Shown one piece after another: positions 1 through 8,562 of a stretch of DNA of 64,000 nucleotides. The first letter of the stretch is position 1. Each line of letters opens with the position of its first letter. The stretch is from Candidatus Kurthia intestinigallinarum (GTDB lineage: Bacteria > Bacillota > Bacilli > Bacillales_A > Planococcaceae): the NCBI RefSeq assembly GCF_003991225.1, contig NZ_JTFC01000015.1, forward strand, positions 27,445 through 91,444, given 5' to 3'. The translations under genes and the position numbers were made by a program. Under the pieces are notes generated by a model. The model was not told where the DNA came from, searched no databases, and saw only the letters and a list, made by a program, of their open reading frames with translations.

Positions 1-19
1 ATTATTTAATTTAATTACC

Positions 20-1504
20 GTGGAATTAACCAATTTCAAGCGAATGACGAAAAAGGTAATTCGCGATACGGTTGAAAGTTATAAAGATACGATTACACAA
101 ACGATGTTACCTTTTGTACAAATGATGAGTGACGTAGAAATCGATTTTTCAAAACCACTAGTTAATCAAAATTATATGATGACGGATTCAAGCACGACTT
201 TTTATTTGATGCGCAATATCGTCACAAGCAAAAAAGGCTTTGCCGATAATGGGAAAGGTCATCTTGAATCGGAGCTTGTCGATAATCAAGGTCAATTGCA
301 TGGTTTGGCCGAATTGCGCCCTGCCCCATTAATGGAAACCGAACCAACAGACTATTTAATTGATGCAGTAGAAAATACACTTAGTTCATTGGATGAATTA
401 ACAGCAGATATTTTTGATTTAGTATCATATATGTGGATGACTGGCGAACATACAAGTGATGGCTTCATTGAATTTCATAGTGATGATGCCCTCCTTTTAC
501 AGCATGGACATAATGATGATGCCCTTGACACAATGAAATTTAAAGAACGAGATCGATTCAATATTATGCGTCGGGTCGCTGCGCTAACGAGTGTATGGGT
601 GGCGCTTAATGATGGACCGGACCGTTTGAAAATCGTCAATTCACGTGATATTAATTCGAAGCTATACAAATTCCAAGACTTCAAGCGGATGTTTGAGGTA
701 GGAAATGTTCGTATTGCCTTTGATAAAAAAACGAATAAGCCAAAAGGGATTTATGCACTTGAGATTAAACCATCATCGTTATTACAACCATATTTAAATG
801 GCAGTAAATCGTCATTAGGTGTGCTCGACTTAAAAGTATTTAAATATAGTTATTTTACACAGCGGGAGCATAAGCGTCTAACTCGTTATTTGAGTCGTCA
901 ATGGAAAATTCGTGTCGTTCGAGGAACATTACATCAGCCATTTAAAATTGGTACATTGCTAAAGGAAATGAATTTTCCTGAGCGTTTAAATGGTGTGCAA
1001 CTTCGGGATAAATTTGAAGAAGTATTAGATGATTTGCAGCGCGATGAAATTATTAAAGCGTGGAATTATAGTGAAACGATTGATGAAGCGCGTGTTGGCA
1101 AACGTGGGTGGGTAAAAAATTATTGGAGCCAGCTAAGCGTGACAATTTTACCTCCGGATGTGGTTGTATTAGAAAACCGCAAACAAATTCCATTGCCAAC
1201 TAATTCAGACGAGAAACTTATAGAAGAATCCACTGAAGAAGTCATTGAAGCAATTTTTGAAGATGTTGCAGAGCCAGAGCAGGAAGCCTTTGACTTTGAT
1301 GAAGTCATTGAAGAATCTGCGGTTATGTTATTAACACCCGAAACGATGCGAGCTAAAATCGATGAACTTGGTTACTCGATTCGTAAAGCTGCTGAGGAAA
1401 TGGGAATGAGCCATACAACATTGTCACGTTATATGAATCATAAAATTAAACGACATAACAAGGACAATGACAAAAAAATGCTTCAGTGGATGAAAGATAA
1501 TTAG
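20..1504 (+). CDS. Rep-like winged-helix protein with C-terminal HTH, probably 5'-truncated by window edge
   Basis: The reading frame is open to the window edge; GTG at 20 has no Shine-Dalgarno, so the true start is probably upstream. The protein is 494 residues from this codon. The middle (about residues 270-380) has the look of a replication-initiator winged helix (HKRLTRYLSRQWKIR, then FKIGTLL). A Glu-rich linker (about 400-435) leads to a C-terminal XRE/Fis-like HTH (GYSIRKAAEEMGMSHTTLSR). It precedes the clpX-like gene with a dyad-rich gap. Replication or transcription control is an inference from fold resemblance; I do not recognise a named family. It could equally be a chromosomal regulator of unknown role. 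Confidence 0.55.
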   Translation: MELTNFKRMTKKVIRDTVESYKDTITQTMLPFVQMMSDVEIDFSKPLVNQNYMMTDSSTTFYLMRNIVTSKKGFADNGKGHLESELVDNQGQLHGLAELRPAPLMETEPTDYLIDAVENTLSSLDELTADIFDLVSYMWMTGEHTSDGFIEFHSDDALLLQHGHNDDALDTMKFKERDRFNIMRRVAALTSVWVALNDGPDRLKIVNSRDINSKLYKFQDFKRMFEVGNVRIAFDKKTNKPKGIYALEIKPSSLLQPYLNGSKSSLGVLDLKVFKYSYFTQREHKRLTRYLSRQWKIRVVRGTLHQPFKIGTLLKEMNFPERLNGVQLRDKFEEVLDDLQRDEIIKAWNYSETIDEARVGKRGWVKNYWSQLSVTILPPDVVVLENRKQIPLPTNSDEKLIEESTEEVIEAIFEDVAEPEQEAFDFDEVIEESAVMLLTPETMRAKIDELGYSIRKAAEEMGMSHTTLSRYMNHKIKRHNKDNDKKMLQWMKDN

Positions 1505-1537
1505 AGCTTGTTAGTGTACGCTTGAAATAGATAGCGG

Positions 1538-1601
1538 TATAATTTAACTATGCAATAAGCATAGTTAATTGACGAATAAAACATACTAGTTTAAAGTATG
1601 T
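1538..1601 (+). promoter_or_regulatory. Promoter region with two dyads ahead of the clpX-like gene
   Basis: A candidate promoter is TTGACG (1569-1574), 17-base spacer, TAAAGT (1592-1597). A perfect 10-base inverted repeat TTAACTATGC/GCATAGTTAA (1544-1568, 5-base loop) follows a TATAAT at 1538-1543. A second repeat ACATACT/AGTATGT (1581-1601) overlaps the -10 region. The dyads have no T-run after them, so operator function is more likely than termination. The binding protein is unknown. Confidence 0.5.
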
Positions 1602-1626
1602 GAACAACAACGCCTAGGGGGATATT

Positions 1627-2895
1627 ATGACGAACGAAAAATTAACACAATGTAGTATTTGTCATCAGGAATTAGAAGGTACCGTTTTTATTAAAGGTCC
1701 AGATGAGAAAGTAGCAATTTGTGAAGACTGTATTCAAACAGCTTATGAAATTTTAGGATTAGGTCCTGTACAATATAATGAGGTTAATGAGTCAGATGAA
1801 TCAATGTTAAATGCTGAAAACTTTGTCCGCCCTTCTATTATTCGTGATTACCTAAATGATTTTGTTATTGGTCAAGAAGAAGCGAAACGCGTATTAGCAG
1901 TCGCAATTTATAATCACTTAAAACGTATGGCACATAACGCACACCGTGAAGAAGGTCAACCAGAAATTGAAAAATCAAATGTATTAATGGTTGGACCAAC
2001 GGGTTCAGGTAAAACGTATCTACTACGTAAAGTGGCAGAGCTAATTGACATTCCAATGATTGTAGCAGATGCTTCAAGTATGACAGCAGCTGGTTATGTA
2101 GGTAGCGACCCAGAAATTATGTTGCGCCAATTACTACAAGCAGCAGATGGCGATCTAGACCGCGCACAACGTGGAATCATTTATATTGATGAAATTGATA
2201 AATTAGGTCGTAAATCAGAATCAGCTTCAATCACACGTGATGTATCAGGTGAATCTGTACAACAACAAATTTTAAAAATTCTTGAAGGTACAAAATCTCA
2301 AGTACCATTAGATGCCAACCGCTTACACCCAGGTGGCAACAATGTTGAAATGGATACATCAAATATTTTATTCGTTGTTGGGGGTTCATTTGAAGGTATT
2401 GAAGAAATCATTAAAAAACGTTTGGGTGAAGAAGGTCGTCGCATTGGTTTTGACGAAATTTCAGAAGCTGAACAAAAGAAAAAAGATTTCAACCACTACA
2501 TTTTAGAAGTAGAGGCTGAGGACTTACGCAAATTTGGTATGATTCCGGAATTACTTGGCCGTCTACCAGTCGTTGTACCACTACAAGAACTAGATGTGGA
2601 TGCATTGACACGTATTTTAACAGAACCACAAAATGCATTACTAAAACAATACAGTTCATTATTAAGCTATGATGGTGCTGATATTGAATTCTCAGACGAA
2701 GCAGTAAAAGCAATCGCTGAAATTGCTTACGAGAAGAAAACAGGTGCACGTTCATTACGCTCTGTATTAGAAAAAGTATTATTACCGCATATGTTCAATC
2801 TTCCTGATGAAGAAGAAAACGTAACGTTTTACTTTGATGAAGAATCAATTCGCAGTGGCAAAGCACCAAAACGTATTGTGAAAGAATCAAAATAA
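1627..2895 (+). CDS. clpX: ClpX-type AAA+ unfoldase, diverged paralogue
   Basis: A 422-residue ClpX-like ATPase. The N-terminal zinc-binding domain has Cys9-x2-Cys12 and Cys32-x2-Cys35. Walker A is GPTGSGKT (123-130), Walker B IIYIDEID (184-191), the pore loop keeps GYVG (156-159) and an IGF motif for ClpP contact is present (RRIGFDE). Known role: unfolding tagged substrates into the ClpP chamber in the cytoplasm. It differs from housekeeping Bacillus ClpX at the usual GYVGEDVENI stretch (here GYVGSDPEIM) and is not next to tig or lon, so I read it as a second copy. The start has the SD AGGGGG. A terminator follows at once, so it is monocistronic. Confidence 0.88.
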   Translation: MTNEKLTQCSICHQELEGTVFIKGPDEKVAICEDCIQTAYEILGLGPVQYNEVNESDESMLNAENFVRPSIIRDYLNDFVIGQEEAKRVLAVAIYNHLKRMAHNAHREEGQPEIEKSNVLMVGPTGSGKTYLLRKVAELIDIPMIVADASSMTAAGYVGSDPEIMLRQLLQAADGDLDRAQRGIIYIDEIDKLGRKSESASITRDVSGESVQQQILKILEGTKSQVPLDANRLHPGGNNVEMDTSNILFVVGGSFEGIEEIIKKRLGEEGRRIGFDEISEAEQKKKDFNHYILEVEAEDLRKFGMIPELLGRLPVVVPLQELDVDALTRILTEPQNALLKQYSSLLSYDGADIEFSDEAVKAIAEIAYEKKTGARSLRSVLEKVLLPHMFNLPDEEENVTFYFDEESIRSGKAPKRIVKESK

Positions 2896-2901
2896 TAAAC
2901 G

Positions 2902-2936
2902 AAAATCCCTACAGCAACTGCTGTGGGGATTTTTTA
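2902..2936 (+). terminator. Rho-independent terminator after clpX-like gene
   Basis: Stem AATCCCtACAGC / GCTGTgGGGATT with loop AACT, followed by a T-run. Confidence 0.85.
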
Positions 2937-3008
2937 ATTAACTAATAAATAAATTAGTATATTAATAATTTAATCAGTTAATAAATTAAAAAACTAATTA
3001 GTTAATTG
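2936..3008. repeat. AT-rich TTAR-unit repeat, copy 1
   Basis: A run built of TTAA, TTAG, TTAT and TTTA tetramers with internal dyads (TTAACTAA and TTAGTTAA). First of about ten copies in the window. The next ~350 bases to the small ORF at 3365 contain no gene that I can support. Confidence 0.6.
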
Positions 3009-3295
3009 ATTTTTTTGAATGGAGTATTTAATATTCTTTATAATAGAAAGAACATCAAACTTTTAGCAAGAACCGATACAACGTAAATTGAGGCTTAGCT
3101 AAGAAAAAATAAAATTTATTTTGTATGATTTTAAAAGTAATCATTTCGCTGATAGATAAAGGACATTCTCTATACAATGTCGAATAGAATATAAACAAGA
3201 AAAGTAAGTGCAAGTTATTAAAAACTACGCTCTAATGTAGACAGTAAATAGTATATGTAACTTATTATCCTTTTACGACTTCTTGGAATATCACA

Positions 3296-3347
3296 AATAA
3301 ATAAATAATTAATTAGTTAACCAATTAATTATTTAACTAATTAATTG
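3296..3347. repeat. AT-rich TTAR-unit repeat, copy 2
   Basis: Contains TTAATTAGTTAA, a central CC, and TTAACTAATTAATT. It ends directly before the ribosome binding site of the small ORF at 3365. Confidence 0.6.
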
Positions 3348-3364
3348 AAAATGGAGGTATACAT

Positions 3365-3529
3365 ATGAAACAATTTCTATTAACAGCACCATTGTACTTT
3401 ATGACAGGGATTGGGTTTTATCATGCATTATTCGGCAGTAATAAATTATTTGGGATTATTATTTTAGTAGTTGGTATCTTAGGGATTTCGTTAGATTTGA
3501 TTTCAAAGCGTACGAAGAAAGTTACGTAA
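3365..3529 (+). CDS. Small two-helix membrane protein, 54 aa
   Basis: A 54-residue ORF starting MKQFLLTAPLYFMTGIGF, with SD GGAGG seven to nine bases before the ATG and a terminator after the stop. Two hydrophobic segments (about residues 4-24 and 29-46) with a basic C-terminus (SKRTKKVT) suggest an integral membrane protein with the tail in the cytoplasm. I do not recognise the family. The good SD, terminator and composition argue that it is real despite its size. Confidence 0.7.
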   Translation: MKQFLLTAPLYFMTGIGFYHALFGSNKLFGIIILVVGILGISLDLISKRTKKVT

Positions 3530-3550
3530 CTTTATAGACATGAGATAATC

Positions 3551-3582
3551 AGGAACTGCTACTATGGTGGTTCCTATTTTTT
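3551..3582 (+). terminator. Terminator after 54-aa membrane protein
   Basis: AGGAAC (3551-3556) pairs with GTTCCT (3570-3575), followed by ATTTTTTAT. Confidence 0.7.
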
Positions 3583-3586
3583 ATAT

Positions 3587-3635
3587 AACAAACTAATAAA
3601 TAAATAAATTACTTTGTTAATTAGTTAATTTATTT
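3587..3635. repeat. AT-rich TTAR-unit repeat, copy 3
   Basis: Contains AACTAATAAATAAATAAATT and TTAATTAGTTAATTTATT; lies immediately upstream of the phosphatase pseudogene. Confidence 0.6.
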
Positions 3636-3649
3636 TACGAGAGAATGAT

Positions 3650-4194
3650 ATGACGACTATTTAATTTGTAAGACACGCACGCATTCTCATTATACGACAG
3701 ATGAATAGAATCGCCCGCTTTCAATAGAAGGAAGAGAAGAAGTAGAAAAATTAGTCTCTTTTTTCAGTACATACATATTGATGCTCCATAGGCCAGGAAT
3801 TACCGAAGAACAGCAAGATTGCAAAACAAAAGAAGTTAAACATACATACTCTTGAAGGTTTAAATGAACGCCGTGTTTCTAGTGCACCAGTGAAACGTTT
3901 TGAAGAAGTAATGCATAAACTATGGGGCGTCAACCATCGTTTTCCCTCCCTAGTGGAGAATTAAATGAAGTAGCACGGCATAGAATAAGGAAGGCAATGG
4001 ATCAATTAGTCGTAAAGCATGCGCAACGAACCTTGTTAATAGGCACACATGAAAATATCTTTACATTGTGGTTATAATCATATGATTCAAACTATAGTTA
4101 TATGTTTTGGAAGTCTTTAAAAATGCCAGAAATAATTAAAGTCGTTGTGAAATCAGCGAAAGCACGGGAGGTAGAAAGGGTTTGTTTCACGTGA
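3650..4194 (+). pseudogene. Decayed histidine phosphatase (phosphoglycerate mutase-like)
   Basis: Pieces of one histidine-phosphatase protein can be read in different frames. Near the start MTTI, a TAA, then FVRHA (the catalytic RHG/RHA motif). Then, after a frame change, NRPLSIEGREEVEKLVSFF. Further on IAKQKKLNIHTLEGLNERR followed by SSAPVKRFEEVMHKLWGVN, and near the end KAMDQLVVKHAQRTLLIGTH with the second catalytic His. At least three frame changes and several stops make it nonfunctional. The degraded frame still ends in-phase at TGA 4192-4194, inside the parS site. Confidence 0.85.
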
Positions 4195-4198
4195 AACA
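4183..4198. promoter_or_regulatory. parS centromere site (ParB/Spo0J binding)
   Basis: TGTTTCACGTGAAACA is a perfect 16-base palindrome and an exact match to the Firmicutes parS consensus; the symmetry extends to 20 bases (4181-4200). Known role: nucleation of ParB spreading and SMC loading for chromosome segregation. Most such sites lie near oriC, which suggests an origin-proximal position. It overlaps the last codons and stop of the decayed phosphatase gene. Confidence 0.92.
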
Positions 4199-4213
4199 AA
4201 TAGTAATAGATAC

Positions 4214-4263
4214 TCTATATTAATTAGTTAAACTATTAATTTATTAACTAATTAATTTTATAA
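4214..4263. repeat. AT-rich TTAR-unit repeat, copy 4
   Basis: Contains TTAATTAGTTAAACTATTAA and TTATTAACTAATTAATTTTA, an imperfect inverted repeat. It lies just after parS. Confidence 0.6.
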
Positions 4264-4357
4264 ATTTTAATGCTTTCGTTTCATTTTTATAAAAACCTCC
4301 CTAAACTAACCATTTTCCGTTAGAATAAGAAAGACTAGCAATGTTGGAGGTACACAA

Positions 4358-5380
4358 ATGAATAAAACATTTCAAAGAGTAAGCTGCCTCATCATAGCAA
4401 CGAGTTTGCTAGCTGCTTGTAGTTCGACGAGTGCTGAGAGTGATCAGAGTAATAAAATGATAGCAGCAAAAGAGGAAAAGGTTCCGAAGAATTTCACGAA
4501 GGAACTTAATGAAATTGTTGATGATCGTACACTAGAAATAGCAGAGAATGTTTTAGTGTATGCACATAAATATGAACAACAATATGACACACCTATTCAA
4601 GATAAGAAGCAAGAATTCAAACGAGCGCTTGTAAATATTGTGAATACATCATATTTAGAAGGTGATACTGCGGCGAAGGCTTCACAGCTCTTTAAAACTT
4701 ATTTTTTAAAGGAAGCATTTGAAGAAAATAGCACAGAGTATGCGTTACTAGAAAACTATTCTCAAGCATTGATTCAATCGCTGCGTTTAGAAATAGCGGA
4801 CGAGCAAAATAATGAAGATGTCGCAGAGAAATCTGAAGATGAGTTAGATTTGTTGAATGATAAGATTGCAGAAAGTGCCAAAGCTTTAAATTCAAAGCTC
4901 GGAAATAAAATTTATAAAATGCTTAATAACTCACTGGAAAATTCGTCAGAAGAAGACAATATTTACGTGAGTACAGGTCGTTTAAAAGATGGATTGAATT
5001 TAAGACAGGCCCCAAGTGCAGAATCGCCATTAGCCCTACCAAAGGAATTGCCAAATGGAACGGCGCTTAAGGTCATTAGCAAACAAGGCAACTGGTATAA
5101 AGTATTTGTGATTGGCAAAGGTGTAGAAGGTTGGGTAAATAGCACATTTACATCGATTACTGCACCAACATACAAAGAAGCGTACGCAGCTTTTGTCGAA
5201 GTATATAACGACACATTAGTATTACGTGAAGGTGCAGAAAAGACGTATCCGAAAATTGCAGAGCTAGAAAATGGTACGGAACTACAAGTCTATGATGAAT
5301 CAGATGGCTGGTATTATGTACATGTTCCAAGTATTAATGAGTATGGATGGGTACATAGCTATTTTGTTACACGTGAATAA
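4358..5380 (+). CDS. Lipoprotein with two bacterial SH3 domains
   Basis: A 340-residue protein with lipobox LAAC at residues 18-21 (start MNKTFQR, SD TGGAGGT). After a helical, charged region (about 30-205) come two SH3b domains: one around 205-265 (GLNLRQAPSAES, then GWVNS) and one around 280-338 (LVLREGAEKTYP, then YGWVHSYF). SH3b domains commonly bind peptidoglycan, so a surface-anchored wall-binding role is likely. No catalytic domain is visible. It is followed by its own terminator, so the BASS transporter behind it probably has a separate signal. Confidence 0.85.
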   Translation: MNKTFQRVSCLIIATSLLAACSSTSAESDQSNKMIAAKEEKVPKNFTKELNEIVDDRTLEIAENVLVYAHKYEQQYDTPIQDKKQEFKRALVNIVNTSYLEGDTAAKASQLFKTYFLKEAFEENSTEYALLENYSQALIQSLRLEIADEQNNEDVAEKSEDELDLLNDKIAESAKALNSKLGNKIYKMLNNSLENSSEEDNIYVSTGRLKDGLNLRQAPSAESPLALPKELPNGTALKVISKQGNWYKVFVIGKGVEGWVNSTFTSITAPTYKEAYAAFVEVYNDTLVLREGAEKTYPKIAELENGTELQVYDESDGWYYVHVPSINEYGWVHSYFVTRE

Positions 5381-5388
5381 TTAAAATG

Positions 5389-5414
5389 AATCGCGCTTAG
5401 TCGCGATTTTTTGT
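5389..5414 (+). terminator. Terminator after SH3 lipoprotein gene
   Basis: ATCGCG / CGCGAT stem followed by TTTTTTGTT. Confidence 0.75.
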
Positions 5415-5438
5415 TATGGAATGAAAGAAGGGGTATAG

Positions 5439-6377
5439 ATGTTAAATAAATTAAATCACTTTATACAGAGATGGATGCCCATTCTAACACCACTTAGTCT
5501 AGTAGTAGGTGTAATTTTAGAGGATATCGGACAACATTTACTATTTTTAGTAGCATGGTTATTTGCTTTTATGACACTTGTTAGTGGGTTGAAAATGAAT
5601 TTTCGTGATGTGAAAGTTTTTACAAAGTATCCTAAAACGATTTTATTCACAATTGCTTTTTTACATATTTTAATGCCACTTTGGGCATATGGATTATCCC
5701 AATGGGTTTTTGATGATCATTTACTGACGATTGGTTTTATTTTATCGGTTGCAGTCCCAACCGGTGTAACGAGTGTCATTTGGGTAACAATTGGTCGAGG
5801 AAATATTCCACTATGTTTAGCTATTATTTTAATTGACACATTATTAGCTCCGATTATTATGCCTGCCCTTCTTCATCTTTTTGTTGGAGAAACGATTCAA
5901 ATCGATACAATGGGTTTGATTATGGATTTAATTTGGATGATTGTACTACCCTCTCTATTAGGAATCGTCATAAATGAGGTGTCAAAAGGACAAATTCAAC
6001 GAAAATATGGTGCGGTGTTATCTCCTCTATCAAAGCTATGCTTATTTGGTGTTATTATGATTAATAGCAGTGCGATTGCGCCCTATTTAAAAAATATCAA
6101 TAGTGAATTGGCGCTTGTGATTGGTATTGTTTTTGCACTTGCGGTTTCTGGCTATTTGATTGCATTTATTATTGGTTACATCGTTTGGAAGGATCGGACG
6201 ATTGCAACGACATTTTTATTTACTGCAGGTATGCGAAATATTGCGGTAGGTGTCATTATTGCGACAACCTATTTTCCGGCCAAAGTTGCGATGCCAGTTG
6301 TTTTTGGTATGTTGTTTCAGCAAATACTGGCTTCGGTTTTCAATAAATTGAATGAGCGTCAAGTAACTAAAGTTTAG
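5439..6377 (+). CDS. Bile acid:sodium symporter (BASS) family transporter
   Basis: A 312-residue integral membrane protein with about nine to ten hydrophobic helices. The stretch AVPTGVTSVIWVTIGRGN and the late FTAGMRNIAVGV resemble the two conserved crossover regions of the BASS family. Known members import bile acids, pantoate, pyruvate or similar organic anions with Na+. The substrate cannot be told from sequence. SD GAAAGAAGGGG precedes the ATG. A strong terminator follows. Confidence 0.82.
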   Translation: MLNKLNHFIQRWMPILTPLSLVVGVILEDIGQHLLFLVAWLFAFMTLVSGLKMNFRDVKVFTKYPKTILFTIAFLHILMPLWAYGLSQWVFDDHLLTIGFILSVAVPTGVTSVIWVTIGRGNIPLCLAIILIDTLLAPIIMPALLHLFVGETIQIDTMGLIMDLIWMIVLPSLLGIVINEVSKGQIQRKYGAVLSPLSKLCLFGVIMINSSAIAPYLKNINSELALVIGIVFALAVSGYLIAFIIGYIVWKDRTIATTFLFTAGMRNIAVGVIIATTYFPAKVAMPVVFGMLFQQILASVFNKLNERQVTKV

Positions 6378-6469
6378 CGCAGCGTTAAAAAAGAAACAAT
6401 TATGAGTAATTTAAAAATGCACTAAAAAAAATTAGGAAATGTAAAAAATAACTTCATATTAATCAATTA

Positions 6470-6511
6470 AAAGAAAGACGTATATTATTTAATAGGTCTT
6501 TCTTTTTTTAT
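6470..6511 (+). terminator. Terminator after BASS transporter
   Basis: AAAGAAAGAC (6470-6479) pairs with GTCTTTCTTT (6496-6505), then a T-run. Confidence 0.85.
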
Positions 6512-6668
6512 AAACTTATTTAATGTAATTTGACGTATTCATAAAAAAATAGGTAATAAAACTTACTTTACTATTTTATCGCATTGAAATACGGTTGATT
6601 TTTGATAGAAATTCACAATAAAGGTAATGTTTATTATTTTAATTAAAAGAAAATTCAGAAAAAATAAA

Positions 6669-6728
6669 TTGACTAAATTATGTAAAAAAAGTATAGTGAA
6701 ACCATAAATGATAATTATAATCATTTAT
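6669..6728 (+). promoter_or_regulatory. adh promoter with overlapping dyad operator
   Basis: TTGACT (6669-6674), 17-base spacer, TATAGT (6692-6697): a near-consensus sigma-A promoter. Directly downstream is a 9-base inverted repeat ATAAATGAT / ATCATTTAT (6704-6728) with a 7-base centre, positioned to block transcription. Its core partly resembles a Fur-type 7-1-7 box but with a mismatch. The regulator is unknown. Confidence 0.75.
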
Positions 6729-6774
6729 TTTTCACCGAAAAATATTCCCCAAATGAGAAAGGAGAAATTTTTAG

Positions 6775-7791
6775 ATGAAAGCAGCAGTAGTAACGAGTGA
6801 TAAGTCCGTTAAAGTTGAGGACAAGCAATTAAGAGCACTAGAATATGGAGAGGCACTGGTAAAAACCGAATATTGTGGCGTTTGTCATACAGACTTACAT
6901 GTGAAAAACGCAGATTTTGGTGATGTGACAGGCGTGGTGCTTGGACATGAAGGTGTCGGAAAAGTTATTGAAATCGGCGAAGGTGTCGAATCATTAAAAG
7001 TCGGTGACCGTGTATCAATCGCATGGATGTACGAGAGTTGTGGACATTGTGAATATTGTACAACAGGCCGCGAAACATTGTGCCGTGATGTAAAAAATGC
7101 GGGTTATACAGTCGATGGCGCAATGGCTGAGGAAGTTATTGTTAAAGCCGATTACGCAGTAAAAGTACCAGATAATTTAGATCCTGCAGCAGCGTCTTCA
7201 GTGACATGTGCGGGAGTTACGACATATAAAGCAGTGAAAGAATCACAAATTCGACCAGGTCAATGGATTGGTGTATTTGGTATTGGCGGCTTAGGAAATT
7301 TAGCTGTACAGTATGCTAAAAATGTATTTGGCGCTAAAGTAGTCGCATTTGATATTAGCGATGAAAAATTAGCCTTTGCGAAAGAGCTAGGTGCGGATGC
7401 AACCGTAAATTCATTAAATGAGGACCCTGTTGAAAAAGCAAAAGAATTAACAGGCGGTAAAGGGCTAGATGCAACGGTTATTACAGCAGTTGCAAAAACG
7501 CCATTTAACCAAGCAATTGATGTTGTAAAAGCAGGTGCACGAGTTGTAGCAGTTGGTTTACCTGTCGATAAAATGGATTTAAATATTCCACGCCTTGTAC
7601 TAGACGGCATTCAAGTAGTGGGTTCATTAGTAGGAACGCGTCAAGATTTACAAGAGGCATTCCAATTTGCAGCTGAGGGTAAAGTAGTGCCGAAAGTTGC
7701 CCTTCGTCCAATCGAGGATATTAATGATATTTTAGAAGAAATGGAAGAAGGTAAAATCACAGGCCGTATGGTAATTGATTTCACAAAATAA
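6775..7791 (+). CDS. adhP: Zinc-dependent alcohol dehydrogenase, AdhP type
   Basis: A 338-residue medium-chain dehydrogenase. Catalytic zinc ligands are in CGVCHTDLH and GHEGVGK; the structural zinc is held by the Cys cluster [15 protein letters not shown]; the NAD-binding Rossmann motif is [14 protein letters not shown]. Known reaction: interconversion of ethanol and other primary alcohols with aldehydes using NAD. Length is that of AdhP/AdhA proteins. SD AAAGGAG. It has its own promoter with a dyad operator and its own terminator, so it is a single-gene unit, probably regulated by redox or metal state (inference). Confidence 0.93.
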   Translation: MKAAVVTSDKSVKVEDKQLRALEYGEALVKTEYCGVCHTDLHVKNADFGDVTGVVLGHEGVGKVIEIGEGVESLKVGDRVSIAWMYESCGHCEYCTTGRETLCRDVKNAGYTVDGAMAEEVIVKADYAVKVPDNLDPAAASSVTCAGVTTYKAVKESQIRPGQWIGVFGIGGLGNLAVQYAKNVFGAKVVAFDISDEKLAFAKELGADATVNSLNEDPVEKAKELTGGKGLDATVITAVAKTPFNQAIDVVKAGARVVAVGLPVDKMDLNIPRLVLDGIQVVGSLVGTRQDLQEAFQFAAEGKVVPKVALRPIEDINDILEEMEEGKITGRMVIDFTK

Positions 7792-7799
7792 TACATTAG

Positions 7800-7844
7800 T
7801 AAAACACTCATATGCTGTTTTTTCAGCATATGAGTGTTTTAAAA
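7800..7844 (+). terminator. Terminator after adhP
   Basis: Long perfect stem AAAACACTCATATGCTG / CAGCATATGAGTGTTTT around a T-rich loop. Confidence 0.88.
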
Positions 7845-7845
7845 T

Positions 7846-7890
7846 TAATTAGTTAATTTATTAAACTATTAACTAATTAATAAATAAATT
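7846..7890. repeat. AT-rich TTAR-unit repeat, copy 5
   Basis: Nearly canonical copy: TTAATTAGTTAATTTATTAA, then ACTATTAACTAATTAATAAA. The two halves form an inverted repeat. Confidence 0.65.
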
Positions 7891-7988
7891 CCCTTCTATA
7901 TAATATGTTTGAAGCTGTAGTGCTTGACTATACAGTAACTGGATAGTTTACAGTAAGGATGTAAAAGAAAAAGAAGGGTCTTGAAATT

Positions 7989-8441
7989 ATGTTTTCGGAA
8001 ATCTGTGAAATCACAGTAGATAATAAACAACAGGCACTACAATTAAAAGTAGCGCCAAATCAGCAAGGTTATGTAGAGACAGTGGAAGAGTGTCTAACTG
8101 AAGCGCGTGAAGATACGCGCTATGTACCTGTTGGATTGTATGACAATAATACAATGGTTGGCTTTGCAATGTATGGCCGTTTTGTAGAAAATAACGAGGA
8201 ACGCATTTGGTTTGATCGATATTTAATTGATGAGCATTTTCAAGGAAGAGGCTACGGCAAATATTTTATGAAACAAGTGTTGGATTTTTTAACGGAAAAA
8301 TATCATTGTCATAGCATTTTTTTAAGTGTTTACGATGATAATTTATTTGCCATTCAACTCTATGAAAAAATGGGCTTTCACTTTAATGGAGAGCTTGATG
8401 TCCACGGTGAAAAGGTGATGGTTCGTGAACTAATAAACTAA
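7989..8441 (+). CDS. GNAT diamine/spermine acetyltransferase, BltD-like
   Basis: A 150-residue GNAT protein closely resembling Bacillus BltD: YVPVGLYDNNTMVGFAMYG in the centre, acetyl-CoA-binding motif QGRGYGKYFM, then LYEKMGFHFNGELDVHGEKV at the end. Known relatives acetylate spermine, spermidine or other polyamines. SD GAAGGG. The last codons (RELIN and stop) fall into a short AT-rich repeat. A degraded SpeG-type gene at 12.1-12.7 kb suggests this may be the surviving polyamine acetyltransferase of the region. Confidence 0.87.
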   Translation: MFSEICEITVDNKQQALQLKVAPNQQGYVETVEECLTEAREDTRYVPVGLYDNNTMVGFAMYGRFVENNEERIWFDRYLIDEHFQGRGYGKYFMKQVLDFLTEKYHCHSIFLSVYDDNLFAIQLYEKMGFHFNGELDVHGEKVMVRELIN

Positions 8442-8453
8442 CTAATAAATTAA

Positions 8454-8495
8454 AAGAAGCTACCATCTAAAACGTGGCATAGCTTCTTTTTTGTT
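8454..8495 (+). terminator. Terminator after bltD-like gene
   Basis: AAGAAGCTA / TAGCTTCTT stem then T-run. Confidence 0.8.
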
Positions 8496-8504
8496 ATACT
8501 AAAT

Positions 8505-8546
8505 AAAATTAATTAGTTAATTTATAAAACAATTAATAAATAAATT
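8505..8546. repeat. AT-rich TTAR-unit repeat, copy 6
   Basis: Contains TTAATTAGTTAATTTATAAA and AACAATTAATAAATAAATTT. Directly precedes the SD of the next gene. Confidence 0.62.
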
Positions 8547-8562
8547 TACTGAGGTGAAGACA

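Noticed and set aside
3751..3933. Minus-strand 60-codon ORF
   Set aside because: It lies antisense to the phosphatase relic and has no SD or recognisable sequence.
6600..6620. Rex operator upstream of adhP
   Set aside because: Only the right half-site TTCACAA is good; the left half does not match.
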